From the NCBI RefSeq assembly GCF_000733765.1, contig NZ_JPOG01000001.1:2480001-2544000 (forward strand): 64,000 nt of DNA. Direction: 5' to 3'. Positions 30,501 through 41,062 of the stretch are shown in pieces. Each line of letters begins with the position of its first letter. Positions within the stretch are counted from its first letter, which is position 1. The DNA comes from Algiphilus aromaticivorans DG1253. Lineage in GTDB: Bacteria; Pseudomonadota; Gammaproteobacteria; Nevskiales; Nevskiaceae. The notes below the pieces were generated by a model, which was given only the letters and a program-made list of their open reading frames with translations, had not been told where the DNA came from and did not search any database. Made by a program: the position numbers and the translations under genes.

Positions 30501-31361
30501 TCAGGCGTCGTTGGCAGTCGTCTGCAACATAGCCGGCGGCTGCCGGCGCAGCGAATCGGGTTCGCGCGCGGCGAGCCAGCGCTCCTGAAAGCAGTAACGC
30601 GCCACGCGGGCGACATCGTAGATGTACCAGGCGTTGACCGAGCCACCCACCACCGCACCCATGACCGGCACCACCGAGGCCGCCTTGCGCCAGCCCAGAT
30701 GCATGCCAACGGTGCGTGCGAGATTGTTGAGGCTATAGGTCGCGGCCTCCTTGGCCAGCTCGCGTTCGGCGGCGCGCTCGACGCCGTCGCGCCAGGCCGC
30801 GTCCAGCGTGCCGTCGAGCAGACCGGCGGCGCGTAGCCCCAGCAGGGCCTGCGTCTTCTCGTCGACGCTGTTCGCCGAGGCCACGGCGAAGACCGACAGC
30901 GCCAGCCCGTCGTCGGGGCGCTGCAGGCAGCGCTCGCCGTAGCAGAGGCCTACGCGATGGATGGTGCGCAGCGCCAGTACCAGCACGCTGGGCACGTCTA
31001 GCACCAGGCCGGCCTTGCCGGCCACACCGAAGACCGCGCCGCCGGCTCCGCCCAGCATGAGTCCGCCGCGCTGGATGCGGCCGGCGAGGCGGTCGCAGAC
31101 TTCCAGCGGCTGGTCGCGCAACGCGGCCAGCTCGGCCACGCCGGCGCGGGCCAGCAGCGCCGCCTCGCCGTCGCCGCGCACCGCCGCGCGCTGCGCGGTC
31201 TGCAGCGCGCCGCGCAGCACCGATTCCGGCACCGCCCGCTGCACGGCGCGACTGGCCGGGCCAGCCGCGCGCCCGAACCAGCGCGTCGCCGGCCCCGGCG
31301 GCTGCGCCTGCCAGTTGCGGATGGCGGCCAGCACCTCGGCCTCGTAGTCGCTCAGCGGCAT
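30501..31361 (-). CDS. EcsC family protein
   Basis: A 286-residue protein starting MPLSDYEAEVLAAIRNWQAQ. Hallmarks of the EcsC family are DVPSVLVLALRTIHRVGLCY and the glycine/alanine-rich segments VVPVMGAVVGGSVNAWYIYD and GGLMLGGAGGAVFGVAGKAG. EcsC is named after an operon partner of an ABC transporter in Bacillus, but its molecular role is unclear. It is the first gene upstream of ndh on the minus strand and is divergent from the NRDE-family gene. Confidence 0.8.
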   Translation of the reverse strand: MPLSDYEAEVLAAIRNWQAQPPGPATRWFGRAAGPASRAVQRAVPESVLRGALQTAQRAAVRGDGEAALLARAGVAELAALRDQPLEVCDRLAGRIQRGGLMLGGAGGAVFGVAGKAGLVLDVPSVLVLALRTIHRVGLCYGERCLQRPDDGLALSVFAVASANSVDEKTQALLGLRAAGLLDGTLDAAWRDGVERAAERELAKEAATYSLNNLARTVGMHLGWRKAASVVPVMGAVVGGSVNAWYIYDVARVARYCFQERWLAAREPDSLRRQPPAMLQTTANDA

Positions 31362-31437
31362 GACAAAGCCGCAATGTGCTTCGCACTCATGGGCCGATGA
31401 TACGCTCACGCGCCCGTCACTCCGCAGCCAATCGCCC

Positions 31438-32199
31438 ATGTGCCTTATCGCCGTCGCCTGGCAGGCCCGCCCCGACATGCCGCTGGTGATGGCCGCCAAC
31501 CGCGACGAGTTCCACGCCCGCCCGACAGCCGCCGCCGCGCCCTGGCCAGAGACTCCGAATGTCTTCGGCGGACGCGACCTCAGCGGCGGCGGTGGTTGGT
31601 TGGCGGTCAACGCCGCCGCCCGGCGGCTGGCGGCCGTCACCAATGTCCGCCGCATGGTGCCGCCGGACCCCAATGCACCATCGCGGGGCCAGCTCGTCGC
31701 CGACTTCCTGCCCGCCGAAGTCGGCATCACCGACTATCTGGGGCAGCTCGCGCCCAAGGCCGAGCGCTATGCCGGCTTCAATCTGCTGCTCTGGGAAGGC
31801 GAAACGCTGCGCTTCGCCAGCAACCATCCGGGCTTCGAGAAACAGGCGCTGTCGCCCGGCGTGCACGTCGTCTCCAACGCCTCGCTGGACACGCCCTGGC
31901 CGAAATCCTGTCGTCTGCGCGATGCCCTGCAGGCCTGGATCGACGAAGGCATCGACGACACCGAACCGCTCTTTGCCGCACTGGGCGACCGCCAGCCGGC
32001 CGCCGACGCCGATTTGCCCGACACCGGCGTCGGCTTCGAGCTGGAGAAAATGCTGTCGGCGCCCTTCATCGTCAGCCCCGGCTACGGCACGCGCGCCTCC
32101 ACAATCGTCGTCGTGCACGCCTCGGGCGCCATCGACTTCACCGAGCGCTGCTTCGATGCCAGGGGCGAAGTCATCGGGGAGACTCGCCAGCGAGTATGA
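31438..32199 (+). CDS. NRDE (TANGO2-like) family protein
   Basis: A 253-residue protein starting MCLIAVAWQARPDMPLVMAA, with the family-defining ANRDEFHARP directly after and GRDLSGGGGWLAVN later. Family members resemble Ntn-hydrolases because Cys2 follows the initiator Met; a role in heme trafficking has been proposed for TANGO2 relatives. No operon partner helps here. It starts 51 bp upstream of ada. Confidence 0.88.
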   Translation: MCLIAVAWQARPDMPLVMAANRDEFHARPTAAAAPWPETPNVFGGRDLSGGGGWLAVNAAARRLAAVTNVRRMVPPDPNAPSRGQLVADFLPAEVGITDYLGQLAPKAERYAGFNLLLWEGETLRFASNHPGFEKQALSPGVHVVSNASLDTPWPKSCRLRDALQAWIDEGIDDTEPLFAALGDRQPAADADLPDTGVGFELEKMLSAPFIVSPGYGTRASTIVVVHASGAIDFTERCFDARGEVIGETRQRV

Positions 32200-32249
32200 C
32201 GACGCTTTTTCGGTGGCCGTCAGCGCGTCAGCCGGGCTAATGTCTGCGC

Positions 32250-33341
32250 ATGGCGAGGCTTCCGGGCGAAGACAGGATGTGGCAGGCCGTGTGCGACTCC
32301 GATGCCAGCTACGACGGCATCTTCTGCTTCGCCGTGCGCAGCACCGGCATCTTCTGCCGCCCCTCCTGTTCGGCGCGCACACCGAAGCGAGAGAATCTGC
32401 GTTTCTTCCCCGATGCGGCCAGCGCCGCAGCGGCCGGGTTTCGCGCCTGCAAGCGCTGCCAGCCGGAGCGGACGCCGAGCGCGCCGCCCGAATGGATCGG
32501 CCGACTCCTGCGGCACCTCGAAGAGCGGCCGGCGCCGCCGCGCGCCGAGGATCTGTGCAACGCCGGCATCGCGCCGGCCCGCGCCCGGCGCTGGTTCCGT
32601 CGCTACTACGGCATGAGTTTTCGGGCATTCTGCGAGGGACACGCGATGAGCAAGGCACTGGACGCGCTTCAGAAAGGCAATAGCCTCGACCACACCGCGG
32701 CGGAGGCCGGATTCACGTCGCTCAGCGGCTTTCGCGACGCCTTTAAGCGCGTCTTCGCGCAGCCGCCGGGTGCCGCCGACGACCTGGAATGCGTACGCCT
32801 GCGCTGGGTCGAGACGCCGCTGGGCCCGATGGTCGCCGGCGCCAGCGACGCCGGGGTCTGCCAGCTCAGCTTCCTCGGCGAATCGGATATCGACGCCGAG
32901 CTGCGCGGCCTGCGCGACGGCCTCGGATGTGCCGTGCTTCCGGGGCGGCACCCCTTCCTCGACCAGCTGCAGACCGAGCTGGAAACCTACTTCGCGGGCC
33001 AACTGCAGCAGTTCACGCTGCCGCTGCACCAGCCCGGCACGGCCTTCCAGCAGGCAGTCTGGTCAGCGCTGCAGGCCATTCCCTTCGGCGCCACCTGCAG
33101 CTACCGCGACATCGCCACGGCCGTCGGCCGGCCGGGGGCGACACGCGCGGTGGGCACGACCAACGGCCGCAACCGCATCGCCATCGTCATTCCCTGCCAC
33201 CGCGTCATCAACGCCGGCGGCGCCCTCGGCGGTTACGGCGGCGGCCTGGAGCGCAAGCGCTGGCTGCTGCGCCACGAGGCCGCCACCGCCAGCGCCGCGG
33301 CCAGCGCCCCCGCGCCCAGCACCGCCGCAGCGGCGCCGTAG
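32250..33341 (+). CDS. ada: bifunctional Ada: DNA methylphosphotriester and O6-methylguanine methyltransferase
   Basis: A 363-residue three-part protein (E. coli Ada: 354). The N-terminal zinc domain has GIFCRPSCSARTPKRENLRF and RACKRCQPE, with Cys36 in the place of the E. coli methyl acceptor Cys38. An AraC-type DNA-binding region follows (ARARRWFRRYYGMSFRAFCE; DHTAAEAGFTSLSGFRDAFK). The C-terminal alkyltransferase carries the acceptor Cys in VIPCHRVINAGGALGGYGGG. The protein repairs alkylated DNA and should activate its own gene. Its last roughly 36 codons overlap the end of the convergent MFS gene. Confidence 0.94.
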   Translation: MARLPGEDRMWQAVCDSDASYDGIFCFAVRSTGIFCRPSCSARTPKRENLRFFPDAASAAAAGFRACKRCQPERTPSAPPEWIGRLLRHLEERPAPPRAEDLCNAGIAPARARRWFRRYYGMSFRAFCEGHAMSKALDALQKGNSLDHTAAEAGFTSLSGFRDAFKRVFAQPPGAADDLECVRLRWVETPLGPMVAGASDAGVCQLSFLGESDIDAELRGLRDGLGCAVLPGRHPFLDQLQTELETYFAGQLQQFTLPLHQPGTAFQQAVWSALQAIPFGATCSYRDIATAVGRPGATRAVGTTNGRNRIAIVIPCHRVINAGGALGGYGGGLERKRWLLRHEAATASAAASAPAPSTAAAAP

Positions 33342-34423
33342 AGCCCGCCATAGCCGAGGCCGACGGCCACCGGCTGCGCCAGCAGTGGCGAGGCGAACTG
33401 GCCGAGAAAGAAGGCCGTCGTCATCCAGCCCAGCGCGCGCCCGCGCAGCGCGGCTTCGCTGCGGTTGACGGCCCACTGGTTGAGATTCGGGATCATGAAG
33501 CCGAGGCCGAAGCCGGCCAGCAGCAGGCCCGCCACGAAGAGCGGCACGCCCGTGGCGTGGCTGACCACGGCGTAGCCCAGTCCGAGCAGCCCCGCCGTGA
33601 TCGTCACCATGCCCAGTGGCGGCACGCGGCCGCGCACGCGGCCGAAGAGCGTACCCGCGACCATGGCCGCAATATTGAACAGCGCCATCGCGGCACCCAC
33701 CCAGCCGCTGCTGGCGGCGAAACGCTCGCTGAGCAGGAAGGGCATGTAGACCGGCGTCAGATAGAACAGCCCCATGCCGAGAAAGGCCAGCACGCAGAGG
33801 CTGCCGACCTGGCGCAGCAAGCGGCTCGGCGGCGCCGCCCGCGCCGCGTCGTCTTCGGCGCTGCGCTCGGGACGGCTTTCCGGCAGGCGCAGGATGGCCG
33901 GCAACAGCAACAGCGCCAGCAGATAGATGCCGAAGGCGACGCGCCAGTGGATCTCGGCCGCCAGCCCGCCGGCGAAGACGAAGACGACGCCCCCGCCGGC
34001 CATGAAGGCGCCCTGCAGGCCGAGCAGGCGCGCCTGTTCGGCGTCGCGACTGCCGTCCGCGATCATCGTCGTCGTCGCCGTCATCAGGCAGCCGATGCCC
34101 ACGCCCAGCAATGCGCGCGAGGCGAGCAGCAGTTCCAGCGACGGCGCCAGCGCGCCCAGACTGCCGCCAAGCACATAGAGCGCCAGGCCGAAGAGCAGCA
34201 CGGGACGGCGACCGCGCGTATCGCAGGCGCGACCCGCCAACGGTGCCACCAGAACGATGATCAGCGCCGGCAGCGTCAGCACCAGCCGCGTCAGGAACTC
34301 GGCGTGCGGGGTCTCCGCGAAGTGCGCGGCGATGGCCGACAGCGTCGGCGTGATGGTCGCCGCGGCCATCACCGTCAGCGTGCTGCACAACAGCAGCGTC
34401 AGCGGCCGGGAAAGCAGGGGCAT
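33233..34423 (-). CDS. MFS transporter
   Basis: A 396-residue inner-membrane protein with about 12 predicted helices. The loop 2-3 signature is GRACDTRGRRPVLLFGLAL, and helix 4 shows RALLGVGIGCLMTATTTMIA. It starts MPLLSRPLTLLLCSTLTVMA. It resembles drug-efflux type major facilitator proteins, but the substrate is unknown. It ends inside the 3' part of ada on the opposite strand (109-bp tail-to-tail overlap) and starts 30 bp downstream of the pteridine-reductase-like gene. Confidence 0.87.
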   Translation of the reverse strand: MPLLSRPLTLLLCSTLTVMAAATITPTLSAIAAHFAETPHAEFLTRLVLTLPALIIVLVAPLAGRACDTRGRRPVLLFGLALYVLGGSLGALAPSLELLLASRALLGVGIGCLMTATTTMIADGSRDAEQARLLGLQGAFMAGGGVVFVFAGGLAAEIHWRVAFGIYLLALLLLPAILRLPESRPERSAEDDAARAAPPSRLLRQVGSLCVLAFLGMGLFYLTPVYMPFLLSERFAASSGWVGAAMALFNIAAMVAGTLFGRVRGRVPPLGMVTITAGLLGLGYAVVSHATGVPLFVAGLLLAGFGLGFMIPNLNQWAVNRSEAALRGRALGWMTTAFFLGQFASPLLAQPVAVGLGYGGLYGAAAAVLGAGALAAALAVAASWRSSQRLRSRPPP

Positions 34424-34453
34424 GGCGTCAGACGCCCCGCGGCGACAAGCGCA

Positions 34454-35191
34454 TCAGGCCAGCCGGAGCCCGCCGTCGACGGGCAGCACCGCGCCGGTGA
34501 CGTAATCGGCCTCCGCCGACAGCAGGTAGGCCACCGCCGACGCGATGGCCTCCGGCGTGCCCAGCCGCTGCAGGGGGATGCGCCCGCGCTCGGCGGCCTG
34601 CTCGGCCTCGTCGAGACTGCTGTTGGTCGCCCATAGGATGTGCCCGGGCGCCACGCCGTTGACGCGGATCGCGGGTGCCAACTCCAGCGCCAGCGCCTCG
34701 GTCAGCGTCCACAGACCGCTCTTGGCCGCGAAGTAAGGGGCGTAGCCTGGCCGCACGTGGCGCACCAGCGTATCGATGATGTTGACGATGGCCGCCGCGC
34801 CGGCCTGCTTCGCGAAGGCCTGCGCGGCTTCCAGCGGCGCCTTCAGGTTCGAGGCGAGCAGATCCTCGGTCTGCTCCGGACGCAGATCGGTCAGCGGGGT
34901 GGCCTTGTAGCTGGAGGCGTTGTTGACCAGCGCGTCCAGCCGACCCCAGACGCCGGCCGCCTCGCGCACCGCTGTGGCCGCCGCCCCGGCCTGTGCGAAG
35001 TCGGCGACCACCAGCTCCGCGCTGTCGGCGCGCGCGGCCAGCAGATCGTCGCGCAGCGCCTCGGCCTCGGCGCGGTTGCCCCGGCAGTGCAGTACGACGT
35101 GCCAGCCGTCCCGGTGCAGCCTGCGCGCGATTTCCGCGCCGATGCGGCGCGCACTACCGGTGACGAAGGCGACGGGAGACGGCTCGGACAT
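34454..35191 (-). CDS. pteridine reductase-like short-chain dehydrogenase
   Basis: A 245-residue SDR. The N-terminal TGSARRIGAEIARRLHRDGW carries the TGxxxRxG form typical of pteridine reductases (PTR1/FolM) in place of the usual TGxxxGxG. NNASSYKATPL follows, and the catalytic Tyr-x3-Lys is in YAPYFAAKSGLWTLTEALA. The C-terminus YVTGAVLPVDGGLRLA is typical of the family. It probably reduces dihydrobiopterin or dihydrofolate with NADPH. It lies between the MFS gene and cca on the same strand. Confidence 0.85.
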   Translation of the reverse strand: MSEPSPVAFVTGSARRIGAEIARRLHRDGWHVVLHCRGNRAEAEALRDDLLAARADSAELVVADFAQAGAAATAVREAAGVWGRLDALVNNASSYKATPLTDLRPEQTEDLLASNLKAPLEAAQAFAKQAGAAAIVNIIDTLVRHVRPGYAPYFAAKSGLWTLTEALALELAPAIRVNGVAPGHILWATNSSLDEAEQAAERGRIPLQRLGTPEAIASAVAYLLSAEADYVTGAVLPVDGGLRLA

Positions 35192-35249
35192 GCGGGGACC
35201 GGTCAGTGGATGTCACGGCATTGTGGCAGCGCCGGCCCTGAGCCGCGCG

Positions 35250-36485
35250 CTATGTCGCCGCGGCGTCGCCCTGCAGCCACTGCGCCAGGCGCTGCTCGCG
35301 GGCGGCGCGCAGCCGCTCGCCGACCTCCGGACCCCGCATTCCCTCGGGCACGACGTCGGCCGCGCGGATGGGCGCGACCAGCGCACGCGCCGCGCGCAGG
35401 TGATCGGCCGACGGGTAGGCATCGTTCTCGAAGCCCGTTCTGCCACGCGCGTCCGCCGCGCAGGCGGCCAGCGCCTGCTCGAAGAAGGCCTCGTCGCGCA
35501 GCCCGCGCAGCGCCTCGATGAGCGCCAGCAACGTGCCAGGGCGCAGTTCCGAAGCGCGATGCACGCGGATGTGCTCGCGACATACCGCCAGCGCCAGCTC
35601 GCGCTGCGCCTTGGGTACACGCAGGCGTTGGCAGAAGGCCTCGATCAGCGGCAGCCCGGCTTCCTCGTGCCCGCGATGCCCGGGCAGGACATCGGCCGGC
35701 GTCACGCCCTTGCCGAGATCGTGCAACAGCACGGCCACGCGCGCGGCCAGCGGCAGTCCGTCGCGGGCCGCAATATCCAGACAAAGCTGCAGATGCGCGC
35801 CGGTGTCGATCTCGGGATGATATTCCGCGCGCTGCGGCACCCCGTACAGCGCGTCGATCTCCGGGAAGAGTTCCGCCAGCGCGCCGGCTTCGCGCAGGAC
35901 CTGGATATAGACCGACGGCTGCGCCTGCATCAGCGCGCGCTCGGTCTCGGTCCAGACGCGCTCCGGGGCGAGCGCGCTCATCTCGTCGGCGGCGACGATG
36001 CGCTGCATCAGCGCCATCGTCTCCGGCGCCACCGTGAAGCCCAGCGGCGCCAACCGACTGGCGAAGCGCGCCACGCGCAGCACGCGCAGCGGATCCTCGA
36101 CGAAGGCCTCCGAGACATGCCGCAGCACGCGCGCCTCCAGATCGGCGCGGCCGCCATGGGGGTCGATCAGCGTGCCGTCGTCGGCCTCCGCCATGGCGTT
36201 GACGGTGAGGTCGCGCCGCGCCAGGTCCTCCTCCAGTGTCACCTTGGGGTCGGCGTCCACCACGAAGCCGCGATAGCCGCGCCCGGACTTGCGCTCGGTG
36301 CGCGCCAGCGCGTGCTCCTCGGCCGTGTCGGGGTGCAGGAAGACCGGAAAGTCGCGGCCGACCGGTCGATAGCCCAGCGCCTCCATCTCCTTCTGGGTGG
36401 CGCCCACGACCACCCAATCGTGCTCGTGCGGCTCTAAGCCGAGCAGGCGATCGCGCACCGCGCCACCAACGAGATAACGCTGCAT
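35250..36485 (-). CDS. cca: multifunctional CCA-adding tRNA nucleotidyltransferase
   Basis: A 411-residue enzyme (E. coli: 412) that adds or repairs the 3' CCA of tRNAs. The N-terminal nucleotidyltransferase motif is [20 protein letters not shown] with the catalytic Asp pair in [28 protein letters not shown] follows. The C-terminal HD phosphohydrolase domain carries [13 protein letters not shown], as in the gammaproteobacterial multifunctional type. Its start overlaps the slt stop codon. Confidence 0.95.
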   Translation of the reverse strand: MQRYLVGGAVRDRLLGLEPHEHDWVVVGATQKEMEALGYRPVGRDFPVFLHPDTAEEHALARTERKSGRGYRGFVVDADPKVTLEEDLARRDLTVNAMAEADDGTLIDPHGGRADLEARVLRHVSEAFVEDPLRVLRVARFASRLAPLGFTVAPETMALMQRIVAADEMSALAPERVWTETERALMQAQPSVYIQVLREAGALAELFPEIDALYGVPQRAEYHPEIDTGAHLQLCLDIAARDGLPLAARVAVLLHDLGKGVTPADVLPGHRGHEEAGLPLIEAFCQRLRVPKAQRELALAVCREHIRVHRASELRPGTLLALIEALRGLRDEAFFEQALAACAADARGRTGFENDAYPSADHLRAARALVAPIRAADVVPEGMRGPEVGERLRAAREQRLAQWLQGDAAAT

Positions 36486-38443
36486 CAGCAGCAGATCCCG
36501 GCGGGGGCCACCGGCTCTTCGAGCAGCGGCAGAATGCGGCCAGGCTCGCCGGTGGCGCGCCAGTGGATGATCAGATAGTGATAGAGCGCGCGCTGCACGT
36601 AGCCGCGCGTCTCGTTGAAGGGGATGTTCTCGATCCAGGCGTCGGCCTCCAGCGCCCGGCCTTCCGGCAGCCAGCCGGGAATGCGCAGTGGCCCGGCGTT
36701 GTAGGCGGCCAGCGTCTGGATCCAGCGGCCTTCGAAGCGCTCCTGCAGCCCCTCCACGAAATGCGCCGCCAGCGCCAGATTGGTGTCGGCCTCGAAGAGG
36801 GCGCTGCGATCCGGAACGGCCAGCCCGCGCCGGCTTGCCACGCGGCGCGCGGTGGCGGGCATGAGCTGGGCAAGGCCGCGCGCGCCGGCGCCGGAAACCG
36901 CGCGCGGGTCGTAGAGACTTTCGGTGCGCACGATGGCGCGTAGCCACGTCTCCGAAATCGCCGTGTCGGCCACGGCCGCCTCGAAGGCAGAGGCATACGG
37001 CGTCGGGAAGCGCAACACCAGATCATCCCACTCGCCAACGCGAGCCAGCCAGGTGATCGCCTGCCGGTGCCAGCCCCAGTCAGCCAGCATCAACGCGGCC
37101 TGCGCCTTGCCAGCGTCGTCGAGTTCGCCCAGCGCCCATTCGAGTTCGTTGGAGGCACGCGCGTCCTCTTCGAGCGCGTGCCACTCGCGTGCCCGCTGCA
37201 CGCCGGAAAGACGGGCGAGCTGGCGCTGCACCTCGGCGTCGCGCTTCAGCGGCTGATGATTCAGGGCCGGCGCGCGCCCCAGCCGCTCGGCGGCGAGAAA
37301 GCCGTGGTAGCTGCGATCTTCGGCCAGCGCCTCGTAGCCGGCAGCTTCGACCTCGGCACCCTGCAGCTGCCGCGCGCGCGCCGCCCAATAGCGCCAGCGC
37401 GCATCTTCGGCCTGCGACGCCGGCATGGCAGCGATGACGCGCTCCAGCGCCTTCCAGTCGCGCGCCCACATCGCCGCCCGCGCGTGCCAGCTGAAGTGCA
37501 GCGGCTCGTGCCCTTCCAACGACAACGATTCGAACAGTTCCAGCGCCACCGGCTCGCGCGACCAGCTGGCCGCCAGTGCCACGGCGCGGGTCAGCGCTGC
37601 GGCCTCGTCCTCCGGAAAATCGCGCGCCTCAGTCAGCGCCGCCAGCAACTCCGCGGCGTCATTCGGTTCTCGTCGGGCGTGGGCACGCAACCCGGCTTCC
37701 AGATCCACGAAGGGAATCGGGGCATCCGGGCTATCGATCAGGCGCCGTAGAAAGCGCCCACGCTGAGCACGCGCCAGCCGCGCGTTGATCCAACTGCGTT
37801 GCCCCGTCTCAGGCAATTGCTCAGTGAGGTAGCGCGCCAGGTCGAGCTCGCCGGCATCCAGCGCAAGACGCAGGCGCTCGACGATAACGTCCTCGGTCAG
37901 CAGCCCTTCGCTGCCCAGCCAATCGAAGGCCGGGTTACAGGCCTCGGGCATGGAGCGGCCGCGCCGCCAGGCGACCAGCGCATCATCGACGAAGCCTTCC
38001 ATGCGATCCAGCGCCATACGTGCCTGCAGCCAACTGCAGAGCAACGCGTCACTGCTTGGTCGGCTGCCCAGCGCCGCCATGTAATCCGCCCAGCGCTCGC
38101 GCTCGGCGAGGCTGCGCCACCACGCCCCGCGCAGCGGCTGCGTATAAGGCGCCGAGCCGTGGCGGTCGAAGAAGTCGGCGATCAGCGAATCCAGCGCGGC
38201 ATTGGCGTCCGAAAGCTGCAGACGAAGCCGACGCGCCTGAAGCCAGGGATAGAGCGGATAGGCGCGCAGCGCCTCGCTGTCAGCGCTGGCGGCGCCGCCG
38301 CCCGGCGCCTCGAAGGCGGCGCGGAACTCGGCGCGCACTTCCGCATCAGCCGCGTACGCCGCTCCCGCAGCGAGCGGCAAAAGCAGCGCCAGCGCCAAAA
38401 GCAAGAGCCGGGCGACGAGGAGGCGACTAGGATAGGCGGCCAT
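36485..38443 (-). CDS. slt: soluble lytic murein transglycosylase Slt
   Basis: A 652-residue periplasmic enzyme (E. coli Slt70: 645) that cleaves the glycan strands of peptidoglycan. The signal peptide is [20 protein letters not shown]; in-frame ATGs at 38452 and 38461 are alternatives. A long helical U/L superhelix fills most of the protein. The C-terminal lysozyme-like domain has the catalytic Glu in [20 protein letters not shown] and the motif [14 protein letters not shown], then [20 protein letters not shown] and AYNAGPLRI. It is followed by cca with overlapping codons. Confidence 0.93.
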   Translation of the reverse strand: MAAYPSRLLVARLLLLALALLLPLAAGAAYAADAEVRAEFRAAFEAPGGGAASADSEALRAYPLYPWLQARRLRLQLSDANAALDSLIADFFDRHGSAPYTQPLRGAWWRSLAERERWADYMAALGSRPSSDALLCSWLQARMALDRMEGFVDDALVAWRRGRSMPEACNPAFDWLGSEGLLTEDVIVERLRLALDAGELDLARYLTEQLPETGQRSWINARLARAQRGRFLRRLIDSPDAPIPFVDLEAGLRAHARREPNDAAELLAALTEARDFPEDEAAALTRAVALAASWSREPVALELFESLSLEGHEPLHFSWHARAAMWARDWKALERVIAAMPASQAEDARWRYWAARARQLQGAEVEAAGYEALAEDRSYHGFLAAERLGRAPALNHQPLKRDAEVQRQLARLSGVQRAREWHALEEDARASNELEWALGELDDAGKAQAALMLADWGWHRQAITWLARVGEWDDLVLRFPTPYASAFEAAVADTAISETWLRAIVRTESLYDPRAVSGAGARGLAQLMPATARRVASRRGLAVPDRSALFEADTNLALAAHFVEGLQERFEGRWIQTLAAYNAGPLRIPGWLPEGRALEADAWIENIPFNETRGYVQRALYHYLIIHWRATGEPGRILPLLEEPVAPAGICC

Positions 38444-38471
38444 CTGAAGCATTGAAGACATCGGGGGTCGT

Positions 38472-39266
38472 GTGGAGTTCCTGCCGCTGTTTCTTGCCAC
38501 CGGAGTCGTATCCGGTCTGCTCGCGGGCCTGTTCGGGGTCGGAGGCGGACTGATCACCGTCCCCATTCTCGCTCTCATTCTGGGCGCTCAGGGTTTTCCG
38601 CGCGAGCATGTCATGCAGGTGGCCATCGGCACCTCGCTGGCAGTGATCGCGCTGACCGCCATTTCCTCGACCCGCGCGCATCACGTGCGCGGCGCCGTGC
38701 GCTGGCCGATCCTGCGCTGGCTGGCGCCGGGCTTGATGCTGGGCGCGCTGCTGGGCGCGGCCACCGCCCATCTGCTCAGTACGGAAGTCCTGGCGCGCAT
38801 CGTGGGGGTGGGCGCAGTGGCCGTGGCCCTGAAGATGATCCTGCAGGCCGATCCGGTGGTGCGCGACACCAACCCGGGCCGCCTACTACTGAGCGTCGCC
38901 GGCACGGTCATCGGCTGGGCCTCGGCGCTGATCGGCATCGGCGGCGGCTCGCTGTCGGTGCCCTTTCTGCGCCTGACCGGGCTGGACATGCGCACCGCGG
39001 TGGGCACCTCGGCGGCCGGCGGCATCCCGATCGCCTGGGCCGGCGCAGCCGGCTTCATGATTGCCGGAAGCGGCGTAGCTGGCCTGCCCGAGGGACAGAT
39101 CGGCTATGTCTCGCTGCCGGGCTTCGCGGCTGTGGCCGTCGCCTCGGTGCTGATGGCGCCGGTGGGCGCGCGGCTGGCCCACCGGCTGCCACAGATCTGG
39201 CTACAGCGCGCCTTCGCGGCGCTGCTGATGGGCAGCGGCGTGAGCATGCTCGCCGGCGCCGTCTGA
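38472..39266 (+). CDS. TauE/SafE family membrane permease
   Basis: A 264-residue inner-membrane protein starting at GTG, VEFLPLFLATGVVSGLLAGL. The duplicated family motif appears as GLFGVGGGLITVPIL in the first half and ALIGIGGGSLSVPFL in the second. About eight membrane helices are predicted. The family exports sulfite, sulfoacetate or other organic sulfur anions. The ATP sulfurylase gene 78 bp downstream supports a link with sulfur anions, but this is inference. It is divergent from slt. Confidence 0.87.
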   Translation: MEFLPLFLATGVVSGLLAGLFGVGGGLITVPILALILGAQGFPREHVMQVAIGTSLAVIALTAISSTRAHHVRGAVRWPILRWLAPGLMLGALLGAATAHLLSTEVLARIVGVGAVAVALKMILQADPVVRDTNPGRLLLSVAGTVIGWASALIGIGGGSLSVPFLRLTGLDMRTAVGTSAAGGIPIAWAGAAGFMIAGSGVAGLPEGQIGYVSLPGFAAVAVASVLMAPVGARLAHRLPQIWLQRAFAALLMGSGVSMLAGAV

Positions 39267-39344
39267 ACGGCTGACGCTGCAGCGCAGCAGACAACGGTTA
39301 GAATCGCAGCCTCCCGCGACATCAAGCAAAAGGCTACGAAGACG

Positions 39345-40562
39345 ATGACAGGACTGGTCACACCCCACGGCGGCGGACCGCTCAAGCCGCTGCTGCTCGA
39401 AGGCGAGGCCGCTGCGGCCGAAGCCAAGCGCGCGCAGACGCTGCCGCGCGTCACCATCAGCTCGCGCGAAGCGGGCGACCTCTTCATGCTCGGCATCGGC
39501 GGCTTCACGCCGCTCGACGGCTTCATGGGCTTTGATGACTGGAAGCGCGTCTGCGACGAGATGCGCACCGCGGAAGGGCTGTTCTGGCCGATCCCGATTA
39601 CGCTCTCCACCGACGCCGCCACCGCTGACGGCATCGAGGAGAACAGCGATGTGGCGCTCTACGACGCAGAGCGCGACGAGATTCTCGCGACCATGAAGGT
39701 CACCGAGAAATACCGCATCGACAAGGCGCACGAATGCGCGCAGGTGTTCAAGACCACCGACGAGGAACACCCCGGCGTCAAGATGGTCATGGCGCAGGGC
39801 GAGTACAACCTGGGCGGGCCTGTGCGCGTGCTGTCGCAGGGCGGTTTCCCGGAGGCTTATCCGGGCCTCTACATGACGCCCGCCGAGACGCGCGCCGCCT
39901 TCGAGGCACGCGGCTGGAAGACCGTCGCCGCCTTTCAGACGCGCAACCCGATGCACCGCAGCCACGAGTATCTGGTGCGCATTGCCATCGAGATCTGCGA
40001 CGGCGTGCTGATCCACTCGCTGCTGGGCAAGCTCAAGCCCGGAGACATCCCCGCCGAGGTGCGCACCAAGGCGATCTCGGCGCTGATCGACAACTATCTG
40101 CGACCGGAAACCATCATCCAGTCGGGCTATCCGCTGGATATGCGCTACGCCGGCCCGCGCGAGGCGCTGCTGCACGCAGTCTTCCGCCAGAACTACGGCT
40201 GCTCGCATCTCATCGTCGGCCGTGACCACGCCGGTGTCGGCGACTACTACGGCCCCTTCGACGCGCACGCCATCTTCGACGAGATCCCGGCCGACGCGCT
40301 GCAAACCAAGGCGCTAAAGCTGGACTGGACCTTCTGGAGCCACAAGGTCGGCGGCATGGCCAGCATGCGCACCTGCCCCGGCAAGGACGAGGATCGCGTG
40401 CTGCTGTCCGGCTCCAAGCTGCGCAAGCTGCTCTCCGAGGACGAGCACGTGCCGGACGAGTTCTCGCGCCCCGAGGTGCTGGAAATCCTGCGCGCCTACT
40501 ATCAGGGCCTGGACGACAGTCAGCGCGTGAAGGTCGAGCTCAAGGGCCACTCGGCGCGATGA
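39345..40562 (+). CDS. sat: sulfate adenylyltransferase (ATP sulfurylase, Sat type)
   Basis: A 405-residue enzyme that makes adenosine 5'-phosphosulfate from sulfate and ATP, or the reverse reaction in sulfur oxidisers. It is the monofunctional homo-oligomeric type. Motifs are [20 protein letters not shown] (QTRNP and HxxH), [20 protein letters not shown], and [20 protein letters not shown] with no APS-kinase domain. This form differs from the CysDN type of enteric assimilation. Its stop overlaps the thioesterase start. Confidence 0.95.
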   Translation: MTGLVTPHGGGPLKPLLLEGEAAAAEAKRAQTLPRVTISSREAGDLFMLGIGGFTPLDGFMGFDDWKRVCDEMRTAEGLFWPIPITLSTDAATADGIEENSDVALYDAERDEILATMKVTEKYRIDKAHECAQVFKTTDEEHPGVKMVMAQGEYNLGGPVRVLSQGGFPEAYPGLYMTPAETRAAFEARGWKTVAAFQTRNPMHRSHEYLVRIAIEICDGVLIHSLLGKLKPGDIPAEVRTKAISALIDNYLRPETIIQSGYPLDMRYAGPREALLHAVFRQNYGCSHLIVGRDHAGVGDYYGPFDAHAIFDEIPADALQTKALKLDWTFWSHKVGGMASMRTCPGKDEDRVLLSGSKLRKLLSEDEHVPDEFSRPEVLEILRAYYQGLDDSQRVKVELKGHSAR

Positions 40563-41062
40563 GCGAGACCCGCGACGCGGCCGCATCGCGCGTCGACAAT
40601 CAGGTCTACATGGTCTTCCCGAATGACCTGAACGCCAACGACACCGTCTTCGGCGGCATGATCATGGCGCAGATGGACCGCATCTGCGCCGTGGTCGCCG
40701 ACCGGCACGCCGGCGGCGTCTGCGTCACGGCCAGCGTCGACGCCGTGCACTTCATGGCACCGGCCGTGCGCGGCGACGTGCTCGTCTTCCACGCCTGCGT
40801 TAACCGCGCCTGGACGACTTCCATGGAGGTCGGCTGCAAGGTCGATGCCGAGCGTGTCGGCGGCGGCGCAAACCGGCACATCCTGTCGGCTTATCTCACT
40901 TTCGTCTGCCTCGACGAGGCCGGCAAGCCGCGACCCGTGCCGGCGCTAGAGGTTTCCGATCCAATCGGGGAACGGCGCTACCGCGAGGCGCAGATGCGCC
41001 GCGACCTGCGCCTTCAGCACGCCCGCCAGCTGCGCAACCTGCGCGAGGAGACATCGGCATGA
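40559..41062 (+). CDS. acyl-CoA thioesterase (hotdog fold, YciA/BFIT-like)
   Basis: A 167-residue hotdog-fold hydrolase. The diagnostic stretch is [20 protein letters not shown], with a conserved Asn/Asp and Gly region, followed by [20 protein letters not shown]. Members cleave acyl-CoA thioesters in the cytoplasm; chain-length preference cannot be read. The gene overlaps sat upstream and the VOC gene downstream by four bases each, so the three form one translationally coupled operon. Confidence 0.87.
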   Translation: MSETRDAAASRVDNQVYMVFPNDLNANDTVFGGMIMAQMDRICAVVADRHAGGVCVTASVDAVHFMAPAVRGDVLVFHACVNRAWTTSMEVGCKVDAERVGGGANRHILSAYLTFVCLDEAGKPRPVPALEVSDPIGERRYREAQMRRDLRLQHARQLRNLREETSA

